Origin: DATLHO01 sp035539855
GTDB lineage: Bacteria; Bacteroidota; Ignavibacteria; OLB7
Direction of reading: 5' to 3'
Length of the DNA stretch: 27,594 bases
Assembly: GCA_035539855.1 (NCBI GenBank)
Contig: DATLHO010000032.1
Coordinates: 1-27,594 of the forward strand
The notes beneath the pieces are model-generated. The model was not told the DNA's origin, searched no databases, and saw only the letters and a list, made by a program, of their open reading frames with translations. Below, one piece after another: positions 1 to 8,100 of the stretch. Positions within the stretch are counted from its first letter, which is position 1. Every line of letters starts with the position of its first letter. A program made the translations under genes and the position numbers.

Positions 1-104
1 GCGCCGAACATGATGATCGTCTGCGTCATGCTCCCGCCCGCATCTCCGCCCGCCTGTGCGACAACCGGAATCGGAGCCCATGCCAGTAACGTTGTGAAGT
101 CCAT
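1..104 (-). CDS. yajC: Preprotein translocase subunit YajC, N-terminal part
   Basis: Only the first 34 codons are inside the window; the gene continues past position 1. The ATG is at 104-102. The translation ends in MTQTIIMFGA, which resembles the start of the single transmembrane helix of YajC, and it is preceded by a short leader rich in Ala and Gly. YajC is the small inner-membrane partner of SecDF in the Sec translocon. Placement just downstream of tgt on the same strand is the classic tgt-yajC(-secDF) order and supports the call. The intervening 141 bases hold an inverted repeat, so the two genes may not share one uninterrupted transcript. The identification rests on about ten residues plus context. 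Confidence 0.8.
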   Translation of the reverse strand, partial: MDFTTLLAWAPIPVVAQAGGDAGGSMTQTIIMFG

Positions 105-152
105 TAGGCCTTTCTATTGATATGATGTGTCGAGATTCTTCGGAAGCCGGGA

Positions 153-270
153 GGAGGAACGTAGAACGTTGTACGTAGTATCCAGGAGAAGAGCGTCGCG
201 GGGAGATCCGCCATCCGGCCGGCCTGCGCTTCGGAATTCCGGGTTCTACATACTACGTTCTACCTTCCTC
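153..270. repeat. Imperfect inverted repeat built of 7-bp units
   Basis: The left arm (about 153-186) and right arm (about 239-270) are inverted copies differing at only a few positions. Both are made of degenerate heptads of the type GAACGTA (157-163, 164-170, 171-177, 178-184 on the left; reversed on the right). The right arm supplies the final codons and stop of tgt (residues VERSM and TAG). Between the arms lie about 50 bases of GC-rich DNA with a palindromic GGCCGGCC-like centre. It could act as a terminator or as a dispersed repeat. No transposase is nearby. Confidence 0.7.
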
Positions 271-1388
271 CCATCGAGCCGTACAAGCTGCTCGCGTTTC
301 CATGGCGTGAAGCTGCCGGCGCGTATCTGCTCGCGGGCGCGCTCCATCAGCCCGAGATAGAAGGCGAGGTTGTGAATCGTCGCCAGGACATAGGCCGTTA
401 TCTCGTCCACATTGAAAAGATGACGGACGTACGCGCGGGAATAGTTTCGGCAGGTATCGCACCCGCACTCTGGATCGATCGGCGACGGATCCTCCTTATG
501 GGTCGCGTTGCGGATGTTGAGCCGCCCCTGCGATGTGAAGATCGTTCCGTTGCGCGCGTTGCGTGTCGGCATCACGCAGTCGAACATGTCGACGCCGCGC
601 GCGATGCACTCGAGTAGATTCTCGGGCGTGCCGACACCCATCAGGTAGCGCGGCTGGCTCGAGGGCAGCAGCGGCGTCACCGCCTCGACGACCTCGTACA
701 TCGTCTCGGTCGGCTCACCCACCGCCAGCCCGCCGATCGCGTAGCCGTCGAACCCTATCTCGATCAGCGTCTCGGCGCTCCATCGACGAAGGTCGGCGTG
801 CGTGCCACCCTGAATGATGCCGAAGAGGTTCTGGTAGAAGCCGTAGTACCCCTCGGTTCGTCCGTGGTGCTCGCTGGCGCGTCGCGCCCACCGCATCGAG
901 CGGGTCATCGATTCGCGATGATGCTCGTACGACGACAGTGCCGGAGGACATTCGTCGAGCACCATCATGATGTCCGAGCCGATCGCGCGCTGCATTTCGA
1001 CGACGTTCTCGGCAGTGAACCGATGACGCGTGCCGTCGATGTGCGACTGGAACTCGACCCCGTCCTCGGTGAGCTTGCGCAGGTCCTTCAACGAGAAGAC
1101 CTGGAAGCCTCCCGAGTCGGTGAGGATCGGTCCGCTCCAGCTCATGAACCGGTGCAGGCCGCCGGCGTTGCGGAGCGTCTCCGGACCGGGTCGCAGCAGC
1201 AGGTGATAGGTGTTGCCGAGGATGATCTGCGCGCGGAGCTCGAGAAGATCGCTCGAGCGGAGCGTCTTGACGGCGGCCCGGGTTCCGACCGGCATGAAGA
1301 CGGGCGTGCGAACCACGCCATGCGCCGTCTCGAACCAGCCCGCTCGGGCGTGGCTCCCGGGGTCGGTATGCTCAACGGTCAGCCGCAA
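246..1388 (-). CDS. tgt: Queuine/preQ1 tRNA-ribosyltransferase (tRNA-guanine transglycosylase)
   Basis: Exchanges the wobble guanine of GUN-anticodon tRNAs for preQ1 in queuosine synthesis. Visible motifs: GNTYHLLLRPG; TDSGGFQVFS with the catalytic Asp near residue 91; GIIQGG; GGLAVGE; MFDCVMPTR with the nucleophilic Asp; and the zinc site CGCDTC followed by the His of ATIHN. The frame is open to a TTG at 1430. I prefer the TTG at 1388, because the protein then begins MRLTVEHTDPGSHARAG as family members do and has 380 residues, close to the usual 370-380. The TTGACA at 1430-1425 could instead be a -35 element. The last residues (VERSM) come from the adjacent inverted repeat. Divergent from the MFS gene. 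Function is confident, the start moderately so. Confidence 0.95.
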   Translation of the reverse strand: MRLTVEHTDPGSHARAGWFETAHGVVRTPVFMPVGTRAAVKTLRSSDLLELRAQIILGNTYHLLLRPGPETLRNAGGLHRFMSWSGPILTDSGGFQVFSLKDLRKLTEDGVEFQSHIDGTRHRFTAENVVEMQRAIGSDIMMVLDECPPALSSYEHHRESMTRSMRWARRASEHHGRTEGYYGFYQNLFGIIQGGTHADLRRWSAETLIEIGFDGYAIGGLAVGEPTETMYEVVEAVTPLLPSSQPRYLMGVGTPENLLECIARGVDMFDCVMPTRNARNGTIFTSQGRLNIRNATHKEDPSPIDPECGCDTCRNYSRAYVRHLFNVDEITAYVLATIHNLAFYLGLMERAREQIRAGSFTPWKREQLVRLDGRKVERSM

Positions 1389-1485
1389 GTGTGGAAAACT
1401 ACCAAAACACCGGCGGGTGCGGTGTGTCAATTAGTCTGGACTGCAGACGGTATCTTCGCCGCGCCCCATACACATCGAGCCTTCC

Positions 1486-2730
1486 ATGCAACGTGCCTCC
1501 CGCGGTCAGATCTTCGCCTGGACCCTCTTTGATTTCGCGAACACGGGGTTCCTCGTCATCATCGTCACGCTGATCTTCCCAGTGTACTTCACCGACGTGA
1601 TCGCCGGCGGCAACGAGGATTACTGGGGCTGGACGATCTCGGCCTCGATGCTCGTCACGGCGCTGATCGGTCCGCTGCTCGGCTCGATCGCCGACGCGAC
1701 GAGCCGCAAGAAGCGCTTCCTCGGCGTCTTTACCGCAGCCTGCGTCATCGCGACGGTGGGACTCTACTTCACCGGACCGGGGACAATTCTGCTGGCCGCG
1801 ACGCTGCTCGTGATCGCGAACGTCGGGTTCGAGGGCGGCACGATCTTCTACGACGCGTTCCTGCCGGAGCTCGTTCCGGAGACCGACTACGGGCGAGTCT
1901 CCGGCTACGGCTTCGCGATGGGATACCTCGGCTCGCTGATCTCGCTCGCGCTGGCGATCCCGCTGGTTCCCGAGGCTGGCATCACCGATCCGGCGACGCG
2001 GAATACCTTTCTGCTGGCGGCGGCGTTCTTCGGACTCTTCTCGCTGCCGCTGTTTCTCAACGTCCGCGAGCGCACGTCGGCCCATCGGTTCCACGGCGAT
2101 CCGTTGCGCGAGGGATACCGGCGGCTGCGCGAGACGATCACCCACATCCGCCGCTACGACGACGTCAAGCGGTTCCTGCTCGCGTTCTTCGTCTACAACG
2201 ACAGCATCCTGACGGTCATCGTCTTCGCGGGGATCTTCGCGAGCAAGGAGCTCGCGATGAGCTTCACCGAGCTGATCCTGTTCTTCATGATCGTCCAGGG
2301 CTCGGCGCTCGTCGGATCGCTCGTCTTCGGCGCGCTGACCAATCGCCTCGGAGCGCGACAGACGATCATCGTGACACTGCTGATCTGGGTGGCGGTGGTG
2401 ATCGGTGCGTACTTCGTGACGACAAGCACGGCATTCTTCGTCGTCGGCGCGCTGGCCGGCATGGCACTTGGCTCGTCGCAGTCGACGAGCCGCACGATGA
2501 TGGCGCTGCTGACCCCGCCGGACAAGAAGACCGAGTTCTTCGGCTTCTACGACGGCTTCTTCGGCAAGGCCTCGGCGATGATCGGACCGGCCGTCTTCGG
2601 CGTCGTCTCGAGCGCGTACGGCATTCGCAGCGCGATGCTCGTCGTCGGCGTGTTCTTCCTCGTCGGCATCGCCCTCGTGCTCCGCGTGCGCGATGCGCGG
2701 CCGTCGCCGGAGCCGGCGGCCTCGACATGA
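1486..2730 (+). CDS. MFS transporter, Atg22/UMF1 family
   Basis: A 414-residue integral membrane protein with about 12 hydrophobic segments. The N-terminal WTLFDFANTGF, the early helix pairs, the SRKKRFLG loop after the second helix pair, and FEGGTIFYDAFLPELVP are typical of the UMF1/Atg22-like branch of the major facilitator superfamily. Yeast Atg22 exports amino acids from the vacuole; substrates of the bacterial members are mostly unknown, so none is assigned. The ATG lies about 30 bases after a possible -10 element TATCTT at 1451-1456. The gene stands alone: tgt diverges upstream and a strong hairpin follows the stop directly. Confidence 0.88.
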   Translation: MQRASRGQIFAWTLFDFANTGFLVIIVTLIFPVYFTDVIAGGNEDYWGWTISASMLVTALIGPLLGSIADATSRKKRFLGVFTAACVIATVGLYFTGPGTILLAATLLVIANVGFEGGTIFYDAFLPELVPETDYGRVSGYGFAMGYLGSLISLALAIPLVPEAGITDPATRNTFLLAAAFFGLFSLPLFLNVRERTSAHRFHGDPLREGYRRLRETITHIRRYDDVKRFLLAFFVYNDSILTVIVFAGIFASKELAMSFTELILFFMIVQGSALVGSLVFGALTNRLGARQTIIVTLLIWVAVVIGAYFVTTSTAFFVVGALAGMALGSSQSTSRTMMALLTPPDKKTEFFGFYDGFFGKASAMIGPAVFGVVSSAYGIRSAMLVVGVFFLVGIALVLRVRDARPSPEPAAST

Positions 2731-2731
2731 A

Positions 2732-2766
2732 GCGGGAGCGGCCTCCGAATCGGAGACCGCTCCCGC
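2732..2766 (+). terminator. Hairpin after the MFS gene
   Basis: Starts two bases after the MFS stop codon. The arms GCGGGAGCGG (2732-2741) and CCGCTCCCGC (2757-2766) pair perfectly, and the inner part CTCCGA/TCGGAG extends the stem to nearly the whole palindrome. No T-run follows, so it is either a U-less intrinsic terminator or a 3'-end stabilising hairpin. It may also serve the opposing VIT gene that ends at 2916. Confidence 0.6.
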
Positions 2767-2830
2767 ACAAGAACCCTCGAAAGTGCGCCGCGAGCTTTAG
2801 GACTCTCGCATCGCGAGCGCCGCGATCGTC

Positions 2831-2922
2831 GTAGCCGTAGTAATCGTCGCAACCGTCGTGGCCGTCGTAATCGTCGCGACCGTCGTGGTCTTCGCGACCG
2901 TCGAGGTCATCGCGATCACCGC
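2831..2922. repeat. Degenerate tandem repeat, 27 bp then 18 bp units
   Basis: Units at 2831-2857 and 2858-2884 match at about 24 of 27 positions. Two shortened units of about 18 bp follow (2885-2902 and 2903-2922), each lacking an inner 9 bp. All share the core TCGTCGCGACCGTC or close variants. The last unit overlaps the stop of the VIT gene. On the minus strand the array keeps an open frame rich in Asp, Gly and Tyr, but that frame lies after the VIT stop and has no start of its own, so I do not call a gene. Confidence 0.65.
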
Positions 2923-5000
2923 GTGAGCACGAGCGCTCGCGTCGCCGTCTCGCCCGCGCACTCGACGCGGCAGAAGTACGTGCCGGCCGGCAGGGGCATC
3001 CCGCCGTCATCGCGGCCGTCCCAGGTCAGCTCGTGCCGGCCCGGTGCGAGGCTCCCGACGGCGAGTCGCCGGACCAGTCTTCCGTTGACGTCGTGGATCG
3101 TGACGATGGCGTCGTGACCCGAGCCCGAGACGGGTATCGCCAGGACGATGCGCGTCTGCGCGGTGAACGGGTTCGGATAGCCGTCGACGATCGCCAGGCG
3201 CAGCGGCGCGAGCCCATCGTCCGGCGCGGAGCTCGACGGCGGGTCCTCGTCCGGATCGGAGATCATCGCGGTGTAGGGCGAGAGGATTCCGAAGCGGATG
3301 CTCAGGTCGATGATCGCGTCGACGAGCTCCTTCTGCTCGCCGGTCCGCGCGATCTCCGCCAGCAGGTGGTCGATCTTGTACTTGGCCCACAGGCGAGCCA
3401 CCGCGCGGTTGCCGAGCGTGTCGCCGAAGTCGATCGCGCGGGCGAAGCTCGCGGGCTCGCTCAGGTACGTGCCGCCGAGCGTGACGACGTGCCGGCCGGG
3501 GTTGCGGTAGCGTCCGAACTGCAGGACCTGCATGCCCCAGAACAGATCGGGGAGCGCCATCGGGTATCGGTCGTAGACGTCGGCCGTCCCGTAGTCCAGC
3601 GAAAGGCGGGAGAGCACCGGTTGCGTGACCCGACGGAAGTAGTTGTCGACGACGATCGCGATGCTGTCGTCCTCCGCGATGTACGTGGCGTAGCCTCCGT
3701 TCTGGCGTGCCAGTGCCTCGAGCAGCGGGCGGCTCAGCTCTTCGCCGATGCCGAACGGGAAGATGCGCGCGCGGCCGCCATTGCGCGCCGTCGCGCTGTC
3801 GACGATCGCCGCGATCTCGATCTCGCCCCACGTCGGATAGCCGTCGGTGAGGAAGATCAGGAGATTGGTGCTCCGCTCGCCGAACGACATCCTCAGCGAC
3901 TCGCGCAGCGCTCCGTCGATGTTCGTCAGGCCGACGGCGCCGAGACCGGCGACGAAGCGCCGGGCGGCCGCGACATTCTCCGGCGTCGCCTCGACGAGAT
4001 CGGGCCGGAACGACACCACGCCGGTGCCGAAGGCGAGCAGGTTGAATCGGTCGGTGGGCATCAGCCCGTCGACGAACGATGACAGCGCCGCACGCAGCTC
4101 GTCCATGCGAGCGCCCTCCATGCTCGAGGAGATGTCGGCGGTCACGACGATGTCGCGGGGCTGCACGCGCTCCGGCGGCACCGAGTCGGGCGGCGTTACC
4201 CACAGTGCGTAAAAGTGGTCGACGCCGAAGGAGTCCGCCGGCGTCGGCGAGTACGTCAGGACGTTCATGCCGACGCTGTCGCGCCGCGTCTCGAACCGCA
4301 CGAGGTAGTCGCGATCCGGGATGAACTGCTCGTCACCGAAGTCGGCCGTGAAGTGATCGGCCGCGATCTGCGTGACGCGATTCGCCGTCGACACGGGGAA
4401 GCCAGGAGTCTCGAATGACTTGAAGCTGGTGCCCGTGCGCGCGTCGATCCGCACGGTCACGCGCTCGAGCGGCACCGGTGACAGGCCGGTGGTCTTCAGC
4501 AGGAACCGGTAGTCGATGAACCCGAAGTCGTAGCGCAGCAGCTCCGCGTACGTGATCTCGAATCGGACCTCGCTCTGCGCGTCGATGGGAGCGATGTTGA
4601 GCTTGAAGATGTTGTCGCCGAGATACTGCAGCAGCGCCGGATCGATCAGACGACGGACCTTGTCGTTGTACTGCTTCTGCGCCTCCTGCTTCTCGCGCAG
4701 CGATGCGACGTACCGCCGTCCGTTGAACCAGTAGATCAGCTCGGTGATCACCGCTCCATCGGGAAGCGGGAAGATGAACGTCGATTCGACGCGCGCGTTC
4801 GTCGCGTTGAAGAACGTCTGATTGACGTGAGTCACCGCGATCTGATCCTGTATGTCGACGCTGGCGTCATAGGTGCGGATCGCCATCGCCGTGAACGTCT
4901 GCTGTGAGTTGAGCGGGCGGACGAAGAGGGCGCCGGTAGCATCGGCGACGTGAGGCAGCGCGAGCAGGAACAGAGCGCAGACGATGGCCAGAGACTTCAT
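2916..5000 (-). CDS. Secreted VIT and von Willebrand A domain protein with T9SS-type C-terminal sorting domain
   Basis: A 694-residue protein with a signal peptide (MKSLAIVCALFLLALPHVADA). A VIT domain follows at about 25-155 (FIFPLPDGAVITEL, LREKQEAQKQYND), as in inter-alpha-trypsin inhibitor heavy chains. A VWA domain lies at about 282-460. Its metal site looks intact: DISSS at about 289-293, a Thr in GLTNIDGAL, and the Asp of FLTDGYPT. The last 80 or so residues (GYPNPFTAQTRI, VNGRLVRRL, PAGTYFCRVECAG) form the Ig-like C-terminal domain that directs proteins to type IX secretion in Bacteroidota relatives. It is probably an adhesion or matrix-binding surface protein; the ligand is unknown. 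A divergent promoter region lies upstream, and the 3' end runs into a tandem repeat. Confidence 0.88.
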   Translation of the reverse strand: MKSLAIVCALFLLALPHVADATGALFVRPLNSQQTFTAMAIRTYDASVDIQDQIAVTHVNQTFFNATNARVESTFIFPLPDGAVITELIYWFNGRRYVASLREKQEAQKQYNDKVRRLIDPALLQYLGDNIFKLNIAPIDAQSEVRFEITYAELLRYDFGFIDYRFLLKTTGLSPVPLERVTVRIDARTGTSFKSFETPGFPVSTANRVTQIAADHFTADFGDEQFIPDRDYLVRFETRRDSVGMNVLTYSPTPADSFGVDHFYALWVTPPDSVPPERVQPRDIVVTADISSSMEGARMDELRAALSSFVDGLMPTDRFNLLAFGTGVVSFRPDLVEATPENVAAARRFVAGLGAVGLTNIDGALRESLRMSFGERSTNLLIFLTDGYPTWGEIEIAAIVDSATARNGGRARIFPFGIGEELSRPLLEALARQNGGYATYIAEDDSIAIVVDNYFRRVTQPVLSRLSLDYGTADVYDRYPMALPDLFWGMQVLQFGRYRNPGRHVVTLGGTYLSEPASFARAIDFGDTLGNRAVARLWAKYKIDHLLAEIARTGEQKELVDAIIDLSIRFGILSPYTAMISDPDEDPPSSSAPDDGLAPLRLAIVDGYPNPFTAQTRIVLAIPVSGSGHDAIVTIHDVNGRLVRRLAVGSLAPGRHELTWDGRDDGGMPLPAGTYFCRVECAGETATRALVLTR

Positions 5001-5059
5001 GGCATCACCCGGAAAGTTTGGAGAGAACGGCCGTCATCGGAACAGCCGAGCCGACAGGA

Positions 5060-5079
5060 GTTCTCAGGCGATTGAGAAC
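5060..5079. promoter_or_regulatory. Inverted repeat in the divergent VIT/DUF1028 promoter region
   Basis: GTTCTCA (5060-5066) and TGAGAAC (5073-5079) form a perfect 7-bp dyad with a 6-bp spacer. It sits 60 bases upstream of the VIT start and 90 bases upstream of the DUF1028 start. Spacing and symmetry fit an operator for a dimeric regulator, which I cannot name. It could also be chance in a GC-rich gap. Confidence 0.35.
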
Positions 5080-5168
5080 GAGTCCGACGACGCCCGAACG
5101 GATCGCCGCGCCGGTGGTAGATTCCCGGCCTGACCGATCGCACTCACGCTCATCCGACGGAGCTCGTC

Positions 5169-6158
5169 ATGAACCCTCGCCCGTTGCTCATCCTATCGCT
5201 CGCACTGGCCCTTTTCACTGCAGCACGCGCTCAGGACACGTTCTCGATCGTCGCGGTCGACCCGGCAACCGGCGAGGTCGGCAGCGCGGGCGCGTCGTGC
5301 GTGCCGTTCGACGTCGCGATCATCAGTGATCTGCACCCCGGCGTTGGCGCCATCAACACGCAGGCTGAGTATCACCAGTCGAATCAGATCTACGCGTCGA
5401 CGCTGATGGACGAGGGTCTGTCGCCCGATTCGATCATCGCGATGCTCGAGCGCAACGATGTCGGCGACACGCCCGCGCGGCGCCAGTACGGCATCGCCGC
5501 GCTCGCCAATGGGGGCAGCGCCGCCGCGTTCACCGGCGAGTACACCATCGACTGGCGCGGCCATCGCGTCGGCGCCACCTACGCCGTGCAGGGCAACATA
5601 CTTCTCGGCCAGCAGATCATCGATTCGATCGCCGATCGCTTCGAGCGCTCCCAGGGTCGTCTCGCAGACCGCCTGATGTACGCGCTGCTCGGCGCGCGCG
5701 TCGCGGGAGCCGACACCCGCTGCCTGCAGTACGGCACGTCATCGCTCGGCGCCTACATCCAGGTCGCCCGTCCGGGCGACCGCGACGACTCGCTCATGCT
5801 CGATCTGCGCGCGAGCATTCCCTCCGGCGCCGTCGAGCCGCTCGACTCGCTGGAACGCCTGTTCTCCGCGTGGAAGGTCGCCGCGATCGAGGATGAGACG
5901 CACGCGTACGGCATCAGCGCGCAGGCCGTCGGCGCCGGCGACCCCGTGCGTCTTCGCATAGACCTGGCCGCGCGCGCGGTCGTCGACGTCGCGCTCTTCG
6001 ATGCCGCCGGTCGCCGCGTCGCCACCGCACCCGGAGCGATGCTCGATGCCGGCACGGCGGTCGTCAGGCTCGACGCCGATCTCGCGGCGGGAACGTACTT
6101 CGCGCGCGTGTCCGTCGGCCGTCACGTCGCGACGTGCAGGGTCGTCGTAGAGAATTGA
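5169..6158 (+). CDS. Secreted DUF1028 protein with T9SS-type sorting domain
   Basis: A 329-residue protein starting with a signal peptide (MNPRPLLILSLALALFTAARA). The DUF1028 domain begins directly after cleavage: DTFSIVAVDPATGEVGSAGAS, then GVGAINTQAEY, and YAVQGNILLG near residue 140. DUF1028 proteins are thought to have an Ntn-hydrolase-like fold; their biochemical role is not established. The family often has a putative peptidoglycan-binding tail. Here residues from about 250 instead resemble a sorting domain (VVDVALFDAAGRRVA, LAAGTYFARVSVG), so I infer secretion by the type IX route. It diverges from the VIT protein, so the two surface proteins could be co-regulated. Convergent with the MutS-like gene, 43 bases away. 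Confidence 0.85.
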   Translation: MNPRPLLILSLALALFTAARAQDTFSIVAVDPATGEVGSAGASCVPFDVAIISDLHPGVGAINTQAEYHQSNQIYASTLMDEGLSPDSIIAMLERNDVGDTPARRQYGIAALANGGSAAAFTGEYTIDWRGHRVGATYAVQGNILLGQQIIDSIADRFERSQGRLADRLMYALLGARVAGADTRCLQYGTSSLGAYIQVARPGDRDDSLMLDLRASIPSGAVEPLDSLERLFSAWKVAAIEDETHAYGISAQAVGAGDPVRLRIDLAARAVVDVALFDAAGRRVATAPGAMLDAGTAVVRLDADLAAGTYFARVSVGRHVATCRVVVEN

Positions 6159-6201
6159 TGGTGGATCGGTGGATGCCTGCGTGCGCGGCGCATCGACTGG
6201 C

Positions 6202-8064
6202 TCAGTCCCGCGGCGTCGGACTCGCCTGGCCGAGACCGACGAGCTCCAGCAGCTTCAGCGCGTTGGTCGTCGTGGCCATCCCTTCACGCAGACGGTAGTC
6301 GAAGCTCATCGCGCCGTCGCCATCGCTGTTGATCGTCTCCTGGAAGTGCACCGGAATCGTCGCGGCGGCAAGCTCGTCGATGGCGGCCAGGCCCGTGTCG
6401 TGCGTCGAGACCGCGCCGATCGCGCCGGTGTCGAGCAGGTGCGCGATGACGCGGCGCGCGGCGATCTGGCGCTCGACCGCGTTGGTCCCGCGGAGGATCT
6501 CGTCGAGGAGGTAGAGCAGACGCCTGCCGCGCGCGCGACAGGCGTCGGCGAGCGTGACGATGTCGCGCAGCCTGCGCAGCTCCGCCATGAAGAACGAGAC
6601 GCCGTCGGCGAGCGAGTCCTCGATGACGATGCTCGTCGCCAGCTCCAGCGGCGGCAGACGCAGGTGGGCTGCACACACGGGCGCCCCGGCCTGCGCGAGC
6701 ACCACGTTCATGCCGATCGCGCGAAGCAGCGTGCTCTTGCCGGACATGTTCGAACCGGTCACGAGCAGGAACGTCCCGGCGGGCCCCACGGTCACGTCGT
6801 TCGCCACGCGCCGCGACACGTTGATCAACGGATGCGCCAGCCCCTTCGCATCGACCACCGAGTCCTCACGCTCCACAACCTCCGGAAACGTCCAGTCCGG
6901 CTCGTCGAAGCGCAGCGTCGCGAGCGCCGAGAGGGCCTCGAGCTCGCCGAGCGCGACGAGCCATCGCCGCGACGCGCGCCCGGATCTCGCCTGCCAGCGC
7001 TCGAGCGCGTCGAGGACGTGAAAGTCCCAGAGCGTCAGCGCCTGGATCGGCAGGTAGGTCATCTGCGAGTGATGGAGTCCGGCGAGCTCGACGAGCGTCG
7101 AGAGCGAGCGCATCCGCCGATCGGCGGGCGCTCCCTCGGCCGACATTCGCCCTTGGAGGTCGTGCAGCCGCTCGCTCGAAACCTCTGCCCCGGTCGCGAT
7201 CGCAAACGGCTCCTCGAACGCGGCGAGATTCCCCCGTCGCGAGGAGACGCGTTCGAAGATCGTGTGGATCGTCTCACCGTAGGCGAGACTGATCACGATG
7301 TTGACGAAAAGGATCGTGCCCCAGATCGGCTGCTCGACCAGACCGATGAGCTGCGCGATCGCGGCGAGCACGAGGAGCACCGGCAGCGCTCTCGAGACCC
7401 ACAGCAGCCAGCGACGACGCGCCAGCCAGGGCTCGCCCTCGGCCCACTCGAGAAACGGCTCCGGATCGAGCCTGCCGGCCGCCTCGGCGCGCCAGGCGAG
7501 CTCCTGCCGCAGCTCGAGCATCGGTCCGAGCTCCGCGACGGCGTTCTGTCGGGCGCCGATCTCGGCCGGTTCGGCGGCGGACGTGAGCCAGTCGGCAAGC
7601 GTCTCGCGGCCGTGTCGCGTTCCGGGCGGTCCGAGAATCTGATAGAGCGAGGCAGCGCCGAAGATCATCAGATCGCGCGCAACGGGATCGTCCAGATGTC
7701 GAGCGGGATGTTCGGCGGTGGGAAGCGCCTCCCACGTGCGCGCGATCCGATGCAGCGCCTCGGTGTTCAGCCGGACGAGAGCACGGACGCGTCGCTGACG
7801 GGCGGAGAGCTTCGTGTGAAGCCAGACGAGCGCGAGGAAGGTGGCGAAGGCAACGGCCGCGATGGCGTACCAGACACCGGGCGACTCCGGTACGACCCAG
7901 AAGGCGACGGCCAGCGACGCGAGCGATGCGACGAAGGCGCCGAGGCGAAGCCAGGAGATGCGGCGGTCACGGCCGTCGAGCGCACGCGCTTCAAGAGCGA
8001 AGCGTCGCAGGCGATCGTCGTACCGCGCGCGCGGGTCGTGCGCGGGTTCTGATGAGTGCTCCAT
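6202..8064 (-). CDS. Membrane-anchored MutS-like ATPase
   Basis: About 620 residues. The C-terminal third is the MutS family ATPase: Walker A GSNMSGKST near 437-445, LEDSLADG-type signature (IEDSLADGVSFFMAEL), Walker B LLYLLDEILRGTN near 516-528, then ER..A and STHDTGLA. The mismatch-recognition domain of true MutS is missing. Hydrophobic segments lie at about 40-58, 64-83, 223-245 and 250-266, so it is probably an inner-membrane protein. Related transmembrane MutS-like proteins occur in many bacteria without known function; repair activity should not be assumed. A GTG at 8070 is an alternative start. It is the last gene of the stressosome run, about 36 bases after the second hybrid kinase, on the same strand and with no obvious terminator between them. 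Confidence 0.87.
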   Translation of the reverse strand: MEHSSEPAHDPRARYDDRLRRFALEARALDGRDRRISWLRLGAFVASLASLAVAFWVVPESPGVWYAIAAVAFATFLALVWLHTKLSARQRRVRALVRLNTEALHRIARTWEALPTAEHPARHLDDPVARDLMIFGAASLYQILGPPGTRHGRETLADWLTSAAEPAEIGARQNAVAELGPMLELRQELAWRAEAAGRLDPEPFLEWAEGEPWLARRRWLLWVSRALPVLLVLAAIAQLIGLVEQPIWGTILFVNIVISLAYGETIHTIFERVSSRRGNLAAFEEPFAIATGAEVSSERLHDLQGRMSAEGAPADRRMRSLSTLVELAGLHHSQMTYLPIQALTLWDFHVLDALERWQARSGRASRRWLVALGELEALSALATLRFDEPDWTFPEVVEREDSVVDAKGLAHPLINVSRRVANDVTVGPAGTFLLVTGSNMSGKSTLLRAIGMNVVLAQAGAPVCAAHLRLPPLELATSIVIEDSLADGVSFFMAELRRLRDIVTLADACRARGRRLLYLLDEILRGTNAVERQIAARRVIAHLLDTGAIGAVSTHDTGLAAIDELAAATIPVHFQETINSDGDGAMSFDYRLREGMATTTNALKLLELVGLGQASPTPRD

Positions 8065-8100
8065 TGGCACGACCCGGAGTTCTTGCGTGGCCCGTTCGCG

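Noticed and set aside
246..951. Plus-strand and other-frame open frames inside tgt
   Set aside because: They lie wholly within the clearly conserved tgt frame and show the Arg/Ser-rich composition typical of off-frame translation in GC-rich DNA.
2831..2922. CRISPR array
   Set aside because: Units are contiguous degenerate tandem copies without unique spacers, and no cas genes are present.
2366..3010. Minus-strand frame of 214 codons across the MFS end, the tandem repeat and the VIT end
   Set aside because: It covers two real genes in another frame; only the repeat part looks unusual, and it has no start or ribosome site.
6159..6201. Terminator between the convergent DUF1028 and MutS-like genes
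   Set aside because: Only a 5-bp GATGC/GCATC pairing with a long loop is visible, too weak to call.
6169..8052. 627-codon plus-strand frame opposite the MutS-like gene
   Set aside because: The opposite strand encodes clear Walker A and B motifs; this frame is an antisense shadow rich in Arg, Glu and Asp with no recognisable domain.
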